Below are positions 23,821 to 35,472 of a stretch of DNA of 60,000 nt, piece after piece. The translations under genes and the position numbers were made by a program. The notes below the pieces were generated by a model. The model did not search any database. It was not told the DNA's origin and was given only the letters and a program-made list of their open reading frames with translations. Each line of letters opens with the position of its first letter. Position 1 is the stretch's first letter. Source of the stretch: Symsagittifera roscoffensis (lineage: Eukaryota > Xenacoelomorpha > Acoela > Convolutidae); contig NC_087071.1 of NCBI RefSeq assembly GCF_963678635.1, positions 40,939,797-40,999,796 of the forward strand, given 5' to 3'.

Positions 23821-24180
23821 GGGCGAAGACTTAGTCGTGGACTCTGGAGCCAGCAGTAGTATGATTCAGGATCGAAAGACGTTTACTAGTTTAGATGAGA
23901 ACTTCAAAGGATCGGTTGAAAATGCCAATTTCTATGAATCTCTCTGAGGGCAAGTTAAAGTTAGGTTCAGAGTGAAAGACGAAAAAAGCGAACTTAAGAT
24001 GATTGAGCTGAAGGATAATTTGTACGTTCCTGTAAATTCAACAAGTTTGATAAGTGTATCAAAAATGAAGAAAGCAGGGGTAGAAGTTGTTTTTGGTGCG
24101 AGCTCGTTTGTTCGTCAGAGAAAAGATTCAGTGTACCCATTAGGAGAGGAAAGTGGTCTTTTTTTGAGACATTTTTGATG
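23820..24180 (+). pseudogene. copia protease relic
   Basis: LVVDSGASSSMI at about 23,831-23,866 matches the copia aspartic protease active site (l.DSGAs.Hm). One stop interrupts the frame near 23,945. It then stays open from 23,972 to 24,178 with a LYVPVNSTSLISVSKMKKAG segment, typical of the following 'l.dVlyVP.l..NLlSv..l...G' block. Confidence 0.7.
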
Positions 24181-24900
24181 GAAAAGATGAGTGTTATATT
24201 TATGGCACAATAAAACATTGGCCTTATAGGATGGGTCATAATAACTACAAAGTCTCAAGTCATTTAGATCAACAGGTTGAAGTCATGAAGACAAGCGATT
24301 TTAAAATTGAGAATTGTGAAATTTGTGAGTTGAATAGAGGAAAAAAGAAGCCAATCCCGAAAGATTGTTACAGCAGGGCAATCGGGACACTAGATGTCAT
24401 TTTCATAGATATTTTAGATTCTATTGACCCGATAGCAGAGGATGGTCATATATAAGCTATAGGTTTCGTTGACAGTACTTCTAGATATCTAGAAAACAAA
24501 TTTCAAGAAGACGAAGGATGAGCCAACAGAAAAGTTGGAAAGGTTGATAGCAGACATAGGAGACTTTAGTTTCAGATGGCACAGGAGAGTGCATTGGTCA
24601 GGAAATTAGGCGAGTTTGCAGGAAACAGAAAACAAGATTGGAAACGTCGGCTTCTTATACCCATCAATTGAACGGAAGAATACAACAGGTGTGGATAACA
24701 ATCACTGCAATGGCTCGCTGCTTGATTTTTCATGCCAATTTTTTTGAAATTTATTCACCTTATGCTCCTAATTTGGCTACCAATCTCAACAAAACATGCT
24801 TCCATTCTGTTATACTCAAAAACACCCTACGAGTCTATGTCTGAGAAAAATCCAACCTTATTTTTTGTGATAATTTTTGGATGTGTAGCGTATAGTCTTG
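24181..24900 (+). pseudogene. copia integrase relic
   Basis: The frame 24,231-24,455 holds CEICELNRGKKKPIP, the zinc-binding CxxC...gK..r.p end of the pre-integrase region, then LDVIFIDILDSIDP, matching 'l..i..Dv.GP'. IGFVDSTSRY follows in another frame, and HQLNGRIQQVW at about 24,660 matches 'tPqqNGvaER'. Stops and frameshifts separate the pieces. Confidence 0.7.
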
Positions 24901-25109
24901 TGGAAAAACAGTTTCGCAACAAAATAGACAAAAATTCTAAAATGGGAATTTTCTGTTGGACATCAGAAAAAGTAAAAACTTTAATTGATACAAAGAAAAA
25001 AAATCAAACTGCAAAAATCTGGAAACATCAGTCTTGACGAAACTAAGTTCTACATTGAGAAAAAGATAAAAAACGATGAAGAAGAAAATTAGAAAATGTA
25101 GTATTTTTT

Positions 25110-26130
25110 GGAGAAGTTCTCGAAAATGCACCAAAAAAGCTAAAGAAGCTCTAGCAGACCCTGATTGGCAAGAAGCAACGAAAAATGATTTTGGTTCATT
25201 AGAGGAAAACAAAATTTGGGATCTAATTAGGAGTAAAGAAGAGAAGCCTATAGGAAGCAGAGGGCATTTTGACTTTGTTGTACGGACCTAACGTACCCTT
25301 AGGTTGGTTGTCGTATGTCAAAACATCTCAGTTTTTGATCTGTTTCTGGCCTTCTCTAGCAGGCTAAAAACTTAAGAATTGCGAAACGAACAAAAAACAG
25401 GATGGGCGTTCAGAAAAATTTCAGTCATTTATTTCATGTTAAATTCTTTCTTTAAACTTGGAGCTCAAATTCTTAGGCTTTGCCATCTTTTTCTAGCTAG
25501 ATTGCGTTAAGCTAAAATATATATTGCGGCCCATTCAGTGTCCTTTCGGTTTTAGGAAACGGTTATACCCAACTTTTAACCAAGTTGAAGGAAGGGATTT
25601 TGCGACGAAACGTTTTTGCCTACAAGTAAGATATCGACCAGAAGAAAGCTTAGCAGTCCAAAATAGGTATCAGTTAGGGCACTTAGACACTAAAACTCCA
25701 TACTCGAAAGCCAAACTAGTTAAAGATATTTTTCGGAAAAAAACATGAAGGTCTCGAGAAGTTTGATGAAGAAGGAAAGTCTTTATGGACTAAAGCAGTC
25801 CGGTAGAAACTGGCACAGGACTCTAAAAGGCTATCTGAAGGAGTTCTTGTTTGTGAGAGGATGCAGGGAGAGATTGTTTGTGGAGTGCTTGTTCGTAAGA
25901 AGATGCAGAGAGAGGTAAAAGGTTTATTTTGATTTTGGATCGATGATATAGAGAACTGTGGAGCGGACAAAATCTTCTGTAGCTGGTTTTTTGGAGCGCT
26001 TGTTTGTAAGGAGGTTGCAGGGAGAGATGAAAGGTTTATTTTGCTTTTGGATCGATGATATAGAGAATTGTGGAGCGGACAAAAGCTTCTGTAGCTGGTT
26101 TGAGACAATATCTCCAAAAGTTTTGAGATA
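25110..26130 (+). pseudogene. copia reverse transcriptase relic
   Basis: ALADPDWQEATKNDF at about 25,150 matches the 'al.dp.W..Am..E' start of copia RT, and LGHLDTKTPYSKAKL at about 25,675 matches 'l.qlDvktAFL.g.L'. WIDDIENCGADK appears twice (about 25,937 and 26,049) in place of the YVDDm catalytic box, because a 112-bp segment is tandemly duplicated. The frame is broken repeatedly, and 25,270-25,500 is unreadable. Confidence 0.65.
25880..26105. repeat. 112-bp tandem duplication spanning the RT catalytic box
   Basis: GGTTTATTTTG...TTTTGGATCGATGATATAGAGAA begins at 25,921 and again at 26,033, 112 bp apart, with only a few differences. 112 is not a multiple of three, so the duplication shifts the frame. 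Confidence 0.75.
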
Positions 26131-26389
26131 AGCGAGTTAATTGATCTTAAAAGGTTCTTTGGAATGAAAATTGATTACTCGGAAAACAAATCAGAATTCA
26201 GGAGACATTTGTGGAAAAGTTGTTATAAAGATTTAAGATGACAGAAGCAAAACCGATAACAACCCCTCTTGTCGAAAACAAAAACTGACAAAAAAATATT
26301 TTCCTTCAGAGGGTAGCACAGAAGACGAAAATGTGAAAAATGTGACTATCGAGGACTTGTTGGTTGTTAAATTACACAGCTTTATCAAC

Positions 26390-26835
26390 TAAAACGAACC
26401 TTCTAAGTTTTTTTGTCGAAACTCCAGCTGAAAATATAGACATTTAAAATATAGAAATATAGACAATTAGAGAATTACCTCAGGATAAGTTTTTAAACTC
26501 AGTGACAACTTAGTTGTAAGAAGTTGGTTTCAACAGCCAAAGCAGAACACAATGCTGTGTTCAAAACTGTAAAGGCAGTCACAGGACATATTTAGCGACA
26601 TAAGCTTCATGTCTGATAGGCCTTTGGAAGTTTTCGTTGATAACCAAGCTTGTACTGTCCATAGTAAACATTGATTGAACCACGAAAGAACGATGCTTTT
26701 TGCCATAAAACTACTCTTCCCTCGAGAGTCAGTTGAACAGTAGAAGGTGATTTCAACCTTTTTAGCATCAGCAGACGCTTTGATGAAAAACTTGGGAAAA
26801 CGTGAAACTGCTTTTCTCCGAGACGTTCTACTAGG
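26390..26835 (+). pseudogene. copia RNase H relic
   Basis: STAKAEHNAV at about 26,529 matches 'STaEAEy.A', and VFVDNQACTVHSKH at about 26,631 matches 'i.cDNqsAi.....'. A segment like LFPRESVEQ follows, matching 'H..Re.v..g'. The frames shift at least twice. It lies immediately before the 3' LTR. Confidence 0.65.
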
Positions 26836-26860
26836 AACCACCTAATTTGAAGGGCTTTGG

Positions 26861-27092
26861 TGACTTTTGCTAATGAACTGGTATTGATCTTTATTATTCG
26901 GTTTAAACTGAAAGATCACTTTCGGAATTTTGTTGAAAATAGCTGATGAAACATGACCTTTACTAATTGGTTCGAGCAGCTTTGTGCGGGTGATTCACAG
27001 TATGTTTTTCATCTGAATTACTGCTGTCACTATCATTCAAATCTCATTTATTTACTCCTTTTTAATCAACCGTTTGTCGCTGCTATAACTTG
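26861..27092 (+). repeat. 3' LTR of the copia element
   Basis: It begins TGACTTTTGCTAATG and aligns with the 5' LTR through TATTGATCTTTATTATTCGG and CGTTTGTCGCTGCTATAACTT. The last bases may extend to CA at about 27,109. Confidence 0.75.
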
Positions 27093-27109
27093 ATATCTAC
27101 TTCTTCACA

Positions 27110-28430
27110 CTCATGATTAAGATCATTTTTGTCACCCAAAAAAATTAAAATTAGCCTCTAGTATTTACACAGACTGAATTTCGAACTGAAACAAAAAAAA
27201 ACTGAAACAACATTTATCCAAAAATTGCAAAGAAATTATTACAAAGATAAAAAATTTTCAATCCTAGATAAATTCACGCTTTACGCCATCATCCGACCTC
27301 AAAAAACGGCTTATTTGTTTTTGTTCCGAAATCTACAAAGAAAATATAATCTCAAAAAACTACCAAGCTTTCGAAAAGAAACCTACCAAATCAAGGAAAA
27401 ACCCAAATATAGATTATACATATAAAATAATTGATCCAAAAAAATGAAACAGTATATGAAAAAACTTCTACCATATTACCCAAATGAGAACGTTCTTCGT
27501 GAGCCGACACGAATATTCTCGTATACAGGACTACACATTGTTGAAACAACAGAAAAAAAACAATGATCCCAAAGCACCTGAACTTTCAGATGAATTATTA
27601 CATCTACCTAACACTATTACACATATCATACCATCAAAAAGCAAAGAACTAATCGAAATTTAAAGCAACGATTTTAACACCTAAACTAAAAAAAATCACA
27701 ACAACCTCAATCATCTCGCTTCCGAAATCAAACAAGAAAAGATCATAAAATTTTTATCCCCCAATCTAATATATTAAAGGAAGTAGAACTCCAACAACCC
27801 TCTGAATTATTAAAACCGTTATCAACACAAAAAACTCATCCCACACATCGTAAGCATTTTAGAACATATTTTAAAAACCTATGTACAACTCACCGTATAT
27901 CTTTTTCTCAGAAAAAAATTAATTCAAATCAATCAATCAAATCACTTGATTTCATCTCACTCTTCATTCAGCACCACTGCTACTCTTAGCCGATATAAGT
28001 CCAATATGAACTAGATCTACGACTCCAACACGAAAACCTCCTAGTCAAAAATACGCAATTCCACTATAATTGACAAACTGAATCATAATAACATTAAAGT
28101 TGCAACCCCTTTCTATCAATCAACCGAAAAATCAAGAATAAGGAATGCATTTAAACTCAGAAAATCACCAAAAAGAAAATTAAAAGGCAACCTAAAGAAA
28201 ACAAATAGGCACGATTACTTAGCCTAAAGCTAACCAACCTCAGTAAAACCCCTGATCATCCAATAAATAATAACTTGAATCAGAAAGTAAAAACTTTAAA
28301 CTTCAGACTTCCCTTCACCCAAACCTCTTCATAATCAACCACTTGTCAAAAATCAAAAAATATTTCGACCCACTTGTTAACACTTTGAAAAAACTGAAAA
28401 TTAATAGACAAGAAAAACCCTTTCTGAATG
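27110..28430 (+). pseudogene. Probable gypsy integrase C-terminus / pol end, resuming after the copia insertion
   Basis: A + strand frame (27,225-27,425) of 66 codons is rich in Lys and Tyr, and further short open pieces follow to about 28,400. By position this is the end of pol in the disrupted element. The KPKYRLYIYKIIDP-type stretch is compatible with a C-terminal integrase subdomain, but no signature is firm. Confidence 0.35.
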
Positions 28431-28880
28431 CTTACTCTAAACTCATTTCTACAAAATTTTAAAATAAATTTTTTCCAGTCTTATCAGTTTTTTCTATATT
28501 TTGACTCTTTGTATTTTTTAGTAAACGACATTTTAAAAATTTTAATCATCAAATTTTTAGTTTTCTGTTTACAGTTTACAATTTTTTGATTTCTACTACA
28601 AACTTTTTTTCTCTTTCGCACAACATCGACCACGTAATCAAGTACGATCCGGAATACCTTTTTTTCTAAATGATGCAAAAATTGCTCAATAAAAAACACA
28701 TTTTAGTAGTTTTACCTTAACTTTTTCTAGTTTTTTTAGCTTTTCTCATCCTGACACTTTATAAGTGCACTAAAAAAACAATCATCACTTTTTTAATAGC
28801 AACTGTTTGATTGATCATCTTTGCTGAAGAAGACTACCAGGAACATGAACCTACGTAAATCAATAAAAAACAAAACTCAA
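28431..28880. other. Spacer between pol end and env of element 2
   Basis: This is AT-rich sequence stopped in + frames. A 71-codon minus-strand frame (28,484-28,699) has no support. Confidence 0.3.
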
Positions 28881-31800
28881 AAATAAGAATTGCCCACCCC
28901 AAACCACCCGATCAACACCTACATCCAGCCAAATGAACCAACCTCAATCGTCTACTGGTATTTCCTATGTAAAAAATCTCTACGACTTTGAAGAAAGACA
29001 CTAATCATTGACAGAGCCACTATTACCAACCCATCGTTACGCAACCCTAAGTGAACCGCAGTACGAACCACATTATAAGATCTACCCCACTTTCCAGAAT
29101 GACCTCAACTGCACAAGACGATAAAACCAAAACCAAAGCAAAAACAACTACAATCGATAGACAAATAATTTTTCCACGGCAAAACAGGACCCTGCCAACA
29201 CCAAGATTTTAATTCAACATAACTTCAACCCCAAAATCAACACCCCTTATTCTTTCCAATGCTACAAAACAAAGTGCCCCTCCGCCTATAAATTTAACAT
29301 CACCACATTTTACACCATATATAATACCAGATTACTTAGCTTTAACACCTACTTTAGTACAATTTCATGAAAATCGAATTAACACCCCAAAGTTCTCAAA
29401 TAGACTCACCATTGGATGACACATTTACTTTCTCCGGGTGAAACAAACTTTGAAAAAGCACCTAAAAAAATCCCCTGATACGACCTTGTCATTACAAGTA
29501 ACACCTTCGGTAAAAGGACTAAAACCATCAACTACCTCCCACCAATTTTTCCAAATCAGGCAAACGACAGATATCAGAAACTACAAACTACAAGTAAACC
29601 CATACGCTGGAAAATGATCTCGCTCGTGGATTCCCTTCCTCTTTTCGGACAAGACCTCGATAGTAATCGCCTCCATAATTGGGCACTAAATTGACTACAA
29701 AATAGACACGATACTCACAACGACGTTCAAGAACATAACATTCAAGTACTTTCAAAACAAAGCTTAGTTCTTAAATTTGGAAATAGAAAAATTAAACAAA
29801 TCGGTACATCACGCATTACCACTATTTCAACCAGAACTTGTAGTCCAATCACTACCCCTCCATTTATATGCACAGATTTAATTTACAAAAACGATAGATA
29901 GACTAAAAAGCCAAGAGGCTATATAACTTTTTATAGTCCCTTTTCAGAATTTTTGTATACATGTATATTTGAACTCTGTTATCAATAAATTCCGTTTCCA
30001 TTTTTTCGAACCTTTTGAGCCAACAAATAACACTAATCCCTCACCCCGAACAGGTCCACAAGATCTTGTCACCCATTACAAATGTGAAGATAACCAACAA
30101 AAAATAATACACAATTATGCAATTAACCAGGTCACACAAAGTGAATCTGAGCCACACGGAAAATAATCAACGATTTTAGTTGCAATCGTTTACTCCAAAG
30201 CCCGGACTACTACTCTCGCAGGTTATAAATTCAGTGAAAATTATCAGGAAAGAAAGAACCTTCTTCTCAATTTTCTAATGGAAATAAAAACAAATTCAAT
30301 CGTGAATCATACAATCATAGTAAAATCGATCGATTACTACAACTTAATCCTGATGACTGTAAAAATGAATTGAAACGTCTAAAAAGAATCAATATTTCAG
30401 AAAAAACCAAAAATTAGTCAACTTTCAGGTTTTTTCAAACTCCGCATACCAAGCTTAACTTGAACAACATCAAGTTCATATCCAACTCAACGAAAAATTT
30501 CCCTATCACAATGGACGCCGAATTTATGAAATCCATGATAAAACTGGATTCCCCATTTTAGAAGTAATGACCCGTCAAACTCTGAAGCAAACGTAAAAAA
30601 TTCTGGATAGCAAGAAATAATGTTTTTTGATTGGAAAATGCAACTAGAAAAAGTACAAATAACGCGTAATTTGAAAGATGACACTATACTTTAATAATGA
30701 TTTTGCTGGCATTGCAAGAACATTTAAGGATATTGCGCAACCACCACCCGTACAAAGGCAGCCATATTTTGGTTTCCTGAAGAACATGTACCACATTCCA
30801 ATTTGCAAAAAATAACGCTAGGATGATTAAGTTTCACAAAAAAAATCATTGAATACATACCTTTCGAACAGCTCGAAAACGATCAAACCCAAATACATAT
30901 AAATGCATGCAAAGAATAGAAAACAAAATAACACGCTTTCAAAATTACACGGAAACAGAATTAGCATGCATTAACCCAAACCCTTTTTTTCGCACACAAA
31001 ATTCGGAAATACTTGTTTAATACGAGAAAAGTTTTGGCATGAACACTCATGATTGCGATTGCAACTCCAAACCAGGACGACAAATCTTACATCCCAGTTA
31101 CCTTATACAAAAACAGTGGAAACATTGGAGGAAAAATCTTGCCAGAAAATTGTGACAGTACCCGATTACAAGGTTTACCACCAAAGAATAACAAATATTT
31201 TGACATAATTCACCACGACTTTCATTTCGATACGACACTCATTGACTACACGATTGGCAGAAAATTTCCAGAAATGTCGCTTTCCCAAATGGACACACTG
31301 CTTCATATATTAGAAGAAACACAAATACTACAATCTCTCGCTTTAGCAGTGCTTAAAATACCTAACGCAGGAAACCTCGTGTCAAGTAACTGCTTTAACT
31401 TCATGGATTTTGACGGAAACATTCTTTGGTATTATACTTGCACTAAATAAATTTCGCCATTGTATGTTTTTGAAAATAGAAGCTGCAATCAATGCATGCC
31501 TAATTTTTATGAAAAAAAGTACGTTTCGTGGACACCCCATCACGAAGAAGATATTTTTCGGGTACAACCGCCCCAGGCGGATAACAAGATAGCCACAAGG
31601 TAGTACAACTTAACCCAAACGAAGCCTACTCTAATTATTTTTTTTCTCGAGAGCATCAGTTCAATAGCTCGAAATCCTAATATAGATCTATATTCTATAG
31701 GCATATATTCGAAATCAGATCTAAAACAGTGTACAGAACAATTTCAAAGAATCCTCAGCAAAATTGACAACATCCGAAGGAACTCAAAAGACCAAAAAAA

Positions 31801-32395
31801 ATTTCTAATAATTATCTCAATGGAGAGAAATATCGACCACAAGATATTTCACCAATCAACATTTTTAACAAAACTGAACTTCTAGCTTTTCTCGGATGGC
31901 CCTATTGCACCTTAGAAAGATTGACGCAATATTCATTTTTATAGAATTTCTACTTTCACTAATCAATGAAATCTATAACACATGGGAAATATCCACAAAA
32001 GACAAGCTGCCGTAACACAAATAAAATTATTAGGATTTTCTGCAGTTTTTTTCTACATCCTGTAACATGCGCAAATAAGCGAAACCAACAAATAATTGTC
32101 AACAAAACCAAACACATACGACACTAAGCAAAACAATACAACTACTGAATCCATAGCACCAACTAAATTACTTAAGTTACCAAATCACCACCCCAACAAA
32201 TAAAACCACAAATCTATGAAAATGCATTTTCAGCAGCACAACGCATGCACCAAAATAACAGCCTACAACAAAACCCCATCTTCCATTTAGCATTTCAGCC
32301 ACGGAACACCAATAAAAAGTACAAATAAAATATAGAACAACCACACAAAATAAATTTTTGTTCTCGAAAAAAAAACATTTTTTAGCTCTTGATGA
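28881..32395 (+). pseudogene. env-like gene of element 2 (copy A), broken
   Basis: Protein segments match element 1 env in order: at about 29.64 kb SNRLHNWALN (compare SNRFHSWALN at about 0.55 kb), then TNPSPRTGPQD at about 30.02 kb, then a 133-codon frame at 31,049-31,450 with LQSLALAVLK, shared with 2.2 kb. Many stops interrupt it. The part downstream of 30,561 belongs to the tandem-duplicated unit and is repeated at 35.47 and 41.81 kb. Confidence 0.5.
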
Positions 32396-34020
32396 GCCGT
32401 CAAATTGGATCCGTCAACTGTTCACTTTCCTATACAACCAATCTCCACCAACACGACTCTCTTATATTAATCTCAGACGTCACACGTCACCTCTTCCCCC
32501 TACCTTTTTTCATTCCCAGTTTTTTATCTAAACGTGGATTCTGACGACTCAACCGAAACTGTATTTAGAACTAACTCCAACTTCAATGACCCGCCAGTTG
32601 ACACACCCGATGGTTTTTTAGAATCGCACTTATGTTCCATTAACTTTTCACATCAACTTTTCCAACCAATCACTCCCCCACCCCTGTCGTAAGTTCCCAG
32701 ACTGACGCTACTCCTATTCTTTCTCCTCTTTTCAGTAATGCAGCCGACGTTCCTAGACCCATCAATTATGACCAGCTTCAGCATGAGCTTGATGATTTCA
32801 TTAAGAATCAAAAACTAATTCATAACACTAGTAAGCTACTAAGCATTCATCAATTGACCCACTCCGCTTCGACCTCCGAATCATCCATAACATCTCTCCA
32901 TATTACTCCCACACGCGCACAGCGTTTTCTTATGAAATGCAAGTATCCAAACAACCCAACACGAATTTTAACTAATGGCTCATCATCTTCTGAACTCCTT
33001 CGACATCATTATCCACCTCATACTAATCATCAACATTTCAAGTTGAAAACCTTCCCGTCGTCCCCCAGAACACATTTAACAACCTAGAGAACCAAGCCCA
33101 ATGAGCCCAATACGTAGATGAATTTCCCTTCTACCCGCCTTTCTTGGATTTTTTTTGTAATAATTTCACTAAACCACTGAAAGTACTATCAAGAAAGAAC
33201 GCCGACGACGATGAACTTTGTGACACAATCAGTCCCAAGTAAACACTGCAGTACACTTGAATCAATTCTCTAACATTGGCTAAACACAAACTTTTAACCG
33301 GTCATTGCATGAAAAGCTAACCAGTTTTCCATAAATCACTATGATCGCACAGTTATCCGATACAAGGGAGACTGGCCGTATGATACTGACCCTGTAGTGA
33401 ACTAACAAGTAATAGAAAGTTTTTTCATCAAATTTGATTACGTCATCGACCTCGACAGCACTAAAAAAAGCTTGATCATTTAATTGACCATGCCCTGCAG
33501 AACACATATCTTATGAATCAAACTTTAACAAATTCGACCACTTTCAACTAAAATTTGATTTAATTATACCAAAAAAGGGGATTTTAGACATCACCATACT
33601 TCCTTAATTTCATTTATTGCATAAAGACAATTAAACTTCACGGCACCTTTGGCAACTATGATCCCGTTAGACAAATAATTATATTTTGCCCCCACTAATA
33701 GTGTCCCACTTGTAAAATCTCGCCCCATTTTTATACCCCATGAGTTAATTCAACCAGTAAAAATTTCCCGTTTAGAAAACATCTACATTTAAAGTTCAAT
33801 CACAAGCTACATCATTCATTCCAGTACTCTAACCGCGAGTTTTCCGCAACATCTGAAGAAGTTCACATCATCCGAGAACTCTACCTTCTTTGGCCCCTTT
33901 TACGAACTAAAAAGGTAATTCGAACTCTAGCTAAACCCTTATTACACTCACCCATTTTTAAGACTAATTGCTCCCATAGATTTTTTTTCGAAAACCGATC
34001 TCTAGTAAGTATGAATTGAT
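32396..34020 (+). pseudogene. ORF3 homologue of element 2 (copy A), broken
   Basis: It starts in the same overlap with the env end as in element 1 (ATGAGCCG.CAA.TTGGATCC). It retains the Gln-His-Glu-Leu region near 32,775 with LSIHQLTHS (compare TIHQLSST in element 1), the 77-codon frame 32,854-33,087, and a NYDP...FCP segment near 33,655. More stops are present than in element 1. Confidence 0.45.
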
Positions 34021-35472
34021 AAAACTACCAATTTCAAATCATAACTTTACTCACCATAAGAACGATTGTGTTTCATCATTTCTTTTCAAATTTAACCAGT
34101 CAGTGCTCTGAAAATATAAAAGAAAAAACTGAAATAAGAACTCAAAACTCATTTAAATATTTAGGTGAAAAAAAATCAATAATCAGCAATGAAATATTAA
34201 AAATATCAGCAATTAAATACAGTACGAAATATTAAATTGATAATGAGGAATGAATCACGATCACTAATCGTTTTATGCAAGCTCATTTTTATAGATTTTG
34301 ACTTTATATTTGACTCGCCCACTTTTTTTACGCTCTCTTTCCACACAAGTTGACTAACCCGCCACTGTAGAATTGTTTTAGAAACGATCTTCTAGTTGAC
34401 AAACTAACTGATTACAACTGTAACTTAGTTTCAAGGGTTTCAAAACTTTACCTTAAGCCAGTTAGAAGGAATTACAGCTAAGCTTGAACTAACCAATTAG
34501 CTTACTGACACCACAAAACCAACCGCATGTATGACAAAGTCTCCTGGTACCCGAACCAGATTAAACCGAGATTGAAACTGGTTAAATTATTTTTTTAAAC
34601 TCCAATGCGAAGTTTTTTGAGACCACTTAAAACATACAAATACTGAAAAAACTACACGAACCAAAACAATCCGCTTTTGAAAAAAAAGACACAACCAAAG
34701 AACAAAAGCAAAAAACACCTGGTAAAAAAGAACAAAAAATAAAAACGCGAAAGTGCTCAAAAAAACGGTGAAAAAATACTCCTCCAGCCGGTTTAACCCA
34801 CCAGTATAGAACGTCCTGAGCATGTTCTATAGCCGGCCTCATCCAACCTTCTACACGACGCTTATGACACATTGACTTTTTTCTTGAGAGCAGCGTTAGA
34901 GTGAGCAACTCTTGAAAATAAAAAAACTAAGAAAAATGCTTTTGCGAAGAAAAAAAATTGAAAAAATAATTGAAATTGAATTCACTAACGAGGTGCAGAT
35001 ATAATGTAAAATAATTTCGCAGAGCAAAAGGAACGAGCAGCAAAGGGAGATGAAACTTCGAGCAGCAAAGGGAGATGACATTTCGATTCTGGAATGGCAA
35101 AATCTATTGGTTTTCCGCAGTAGTCACAAACCTCACAGAAAAAAAGTATGGACTCAAGGTACCCATTGATTGAGAACAATGGCCAACTCGATATTAAACT
35201 CAAAAATACTAATCCTGAACAAATGAATCTTCACACAGAGGAGTCAATACCTATCTCACTATTCGTTGAATAGTTGAGGATGCACGTAATCTCGTTCTAC
35301 TCGACGGATTCGACTCGTCACCATGTTATTCTGCAATCTTGACTCAATCTCTTCACACAAGTTACTGATTCTCTTCTCTCTTCACTCCTTCACTACTTCA
35401 CAAAATGTACTCAAAGAACGAATAAAGAAACTTCTCCATCCATCCTTCATTAGAAAAAACTTAAAACTTTTA
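34020..35472 (+). mobile_element. 3' LTR region of element 2 (copy A), truncated at the duplication junction
   Basis: It aligns with 5.8-6.9 kb and 12.1-13.0 kb, including CGTCCTGAGCATGTTCTATAG at about 34,810 and CTCTTGAAAATAAAAAAAC at about 34,910. The LTR is cut at TTTTA (35,468-35,472), where sequence jumps back to the env middle. Several minus-strand frames here are repeated identically in copies B and C only because the DNA is duplicated. Confidence 0.55.

Larger units (their letters stand above)
22056..27109 (+). mobile_element. Ty1/copia-type retrotransposon, complete in outline, decayed
   Basis: Two related LTRs (22,056 to about 22,290, and 26,861 to about 27,092) flank a + strand internal region. 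The zinc-knuckle relic, protease, integrase, RT and RNase H occur in the copia order (PR-IN-RT-RH). All domains carry stops and frameshifts. It is inserted in the integrase end of the gypsy element, so it is the younger of the two. The exact 3' edge is uncertain within about 20 bp. Confidence 0.75.
30561..35472. repeat. Tandem duplication unit A (env middle to LTR), 4,912 bp
   Basis: From GAAGTAATGACCCGTC (30,561) onward the sequence is repeated from 35,473 with only scattered single-base differences. At the A/B junction the LTR (ACTTTTA) is fused to the env middle (ATTTTAGAAG), sharing TTTTA. Confidence 0.9.
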
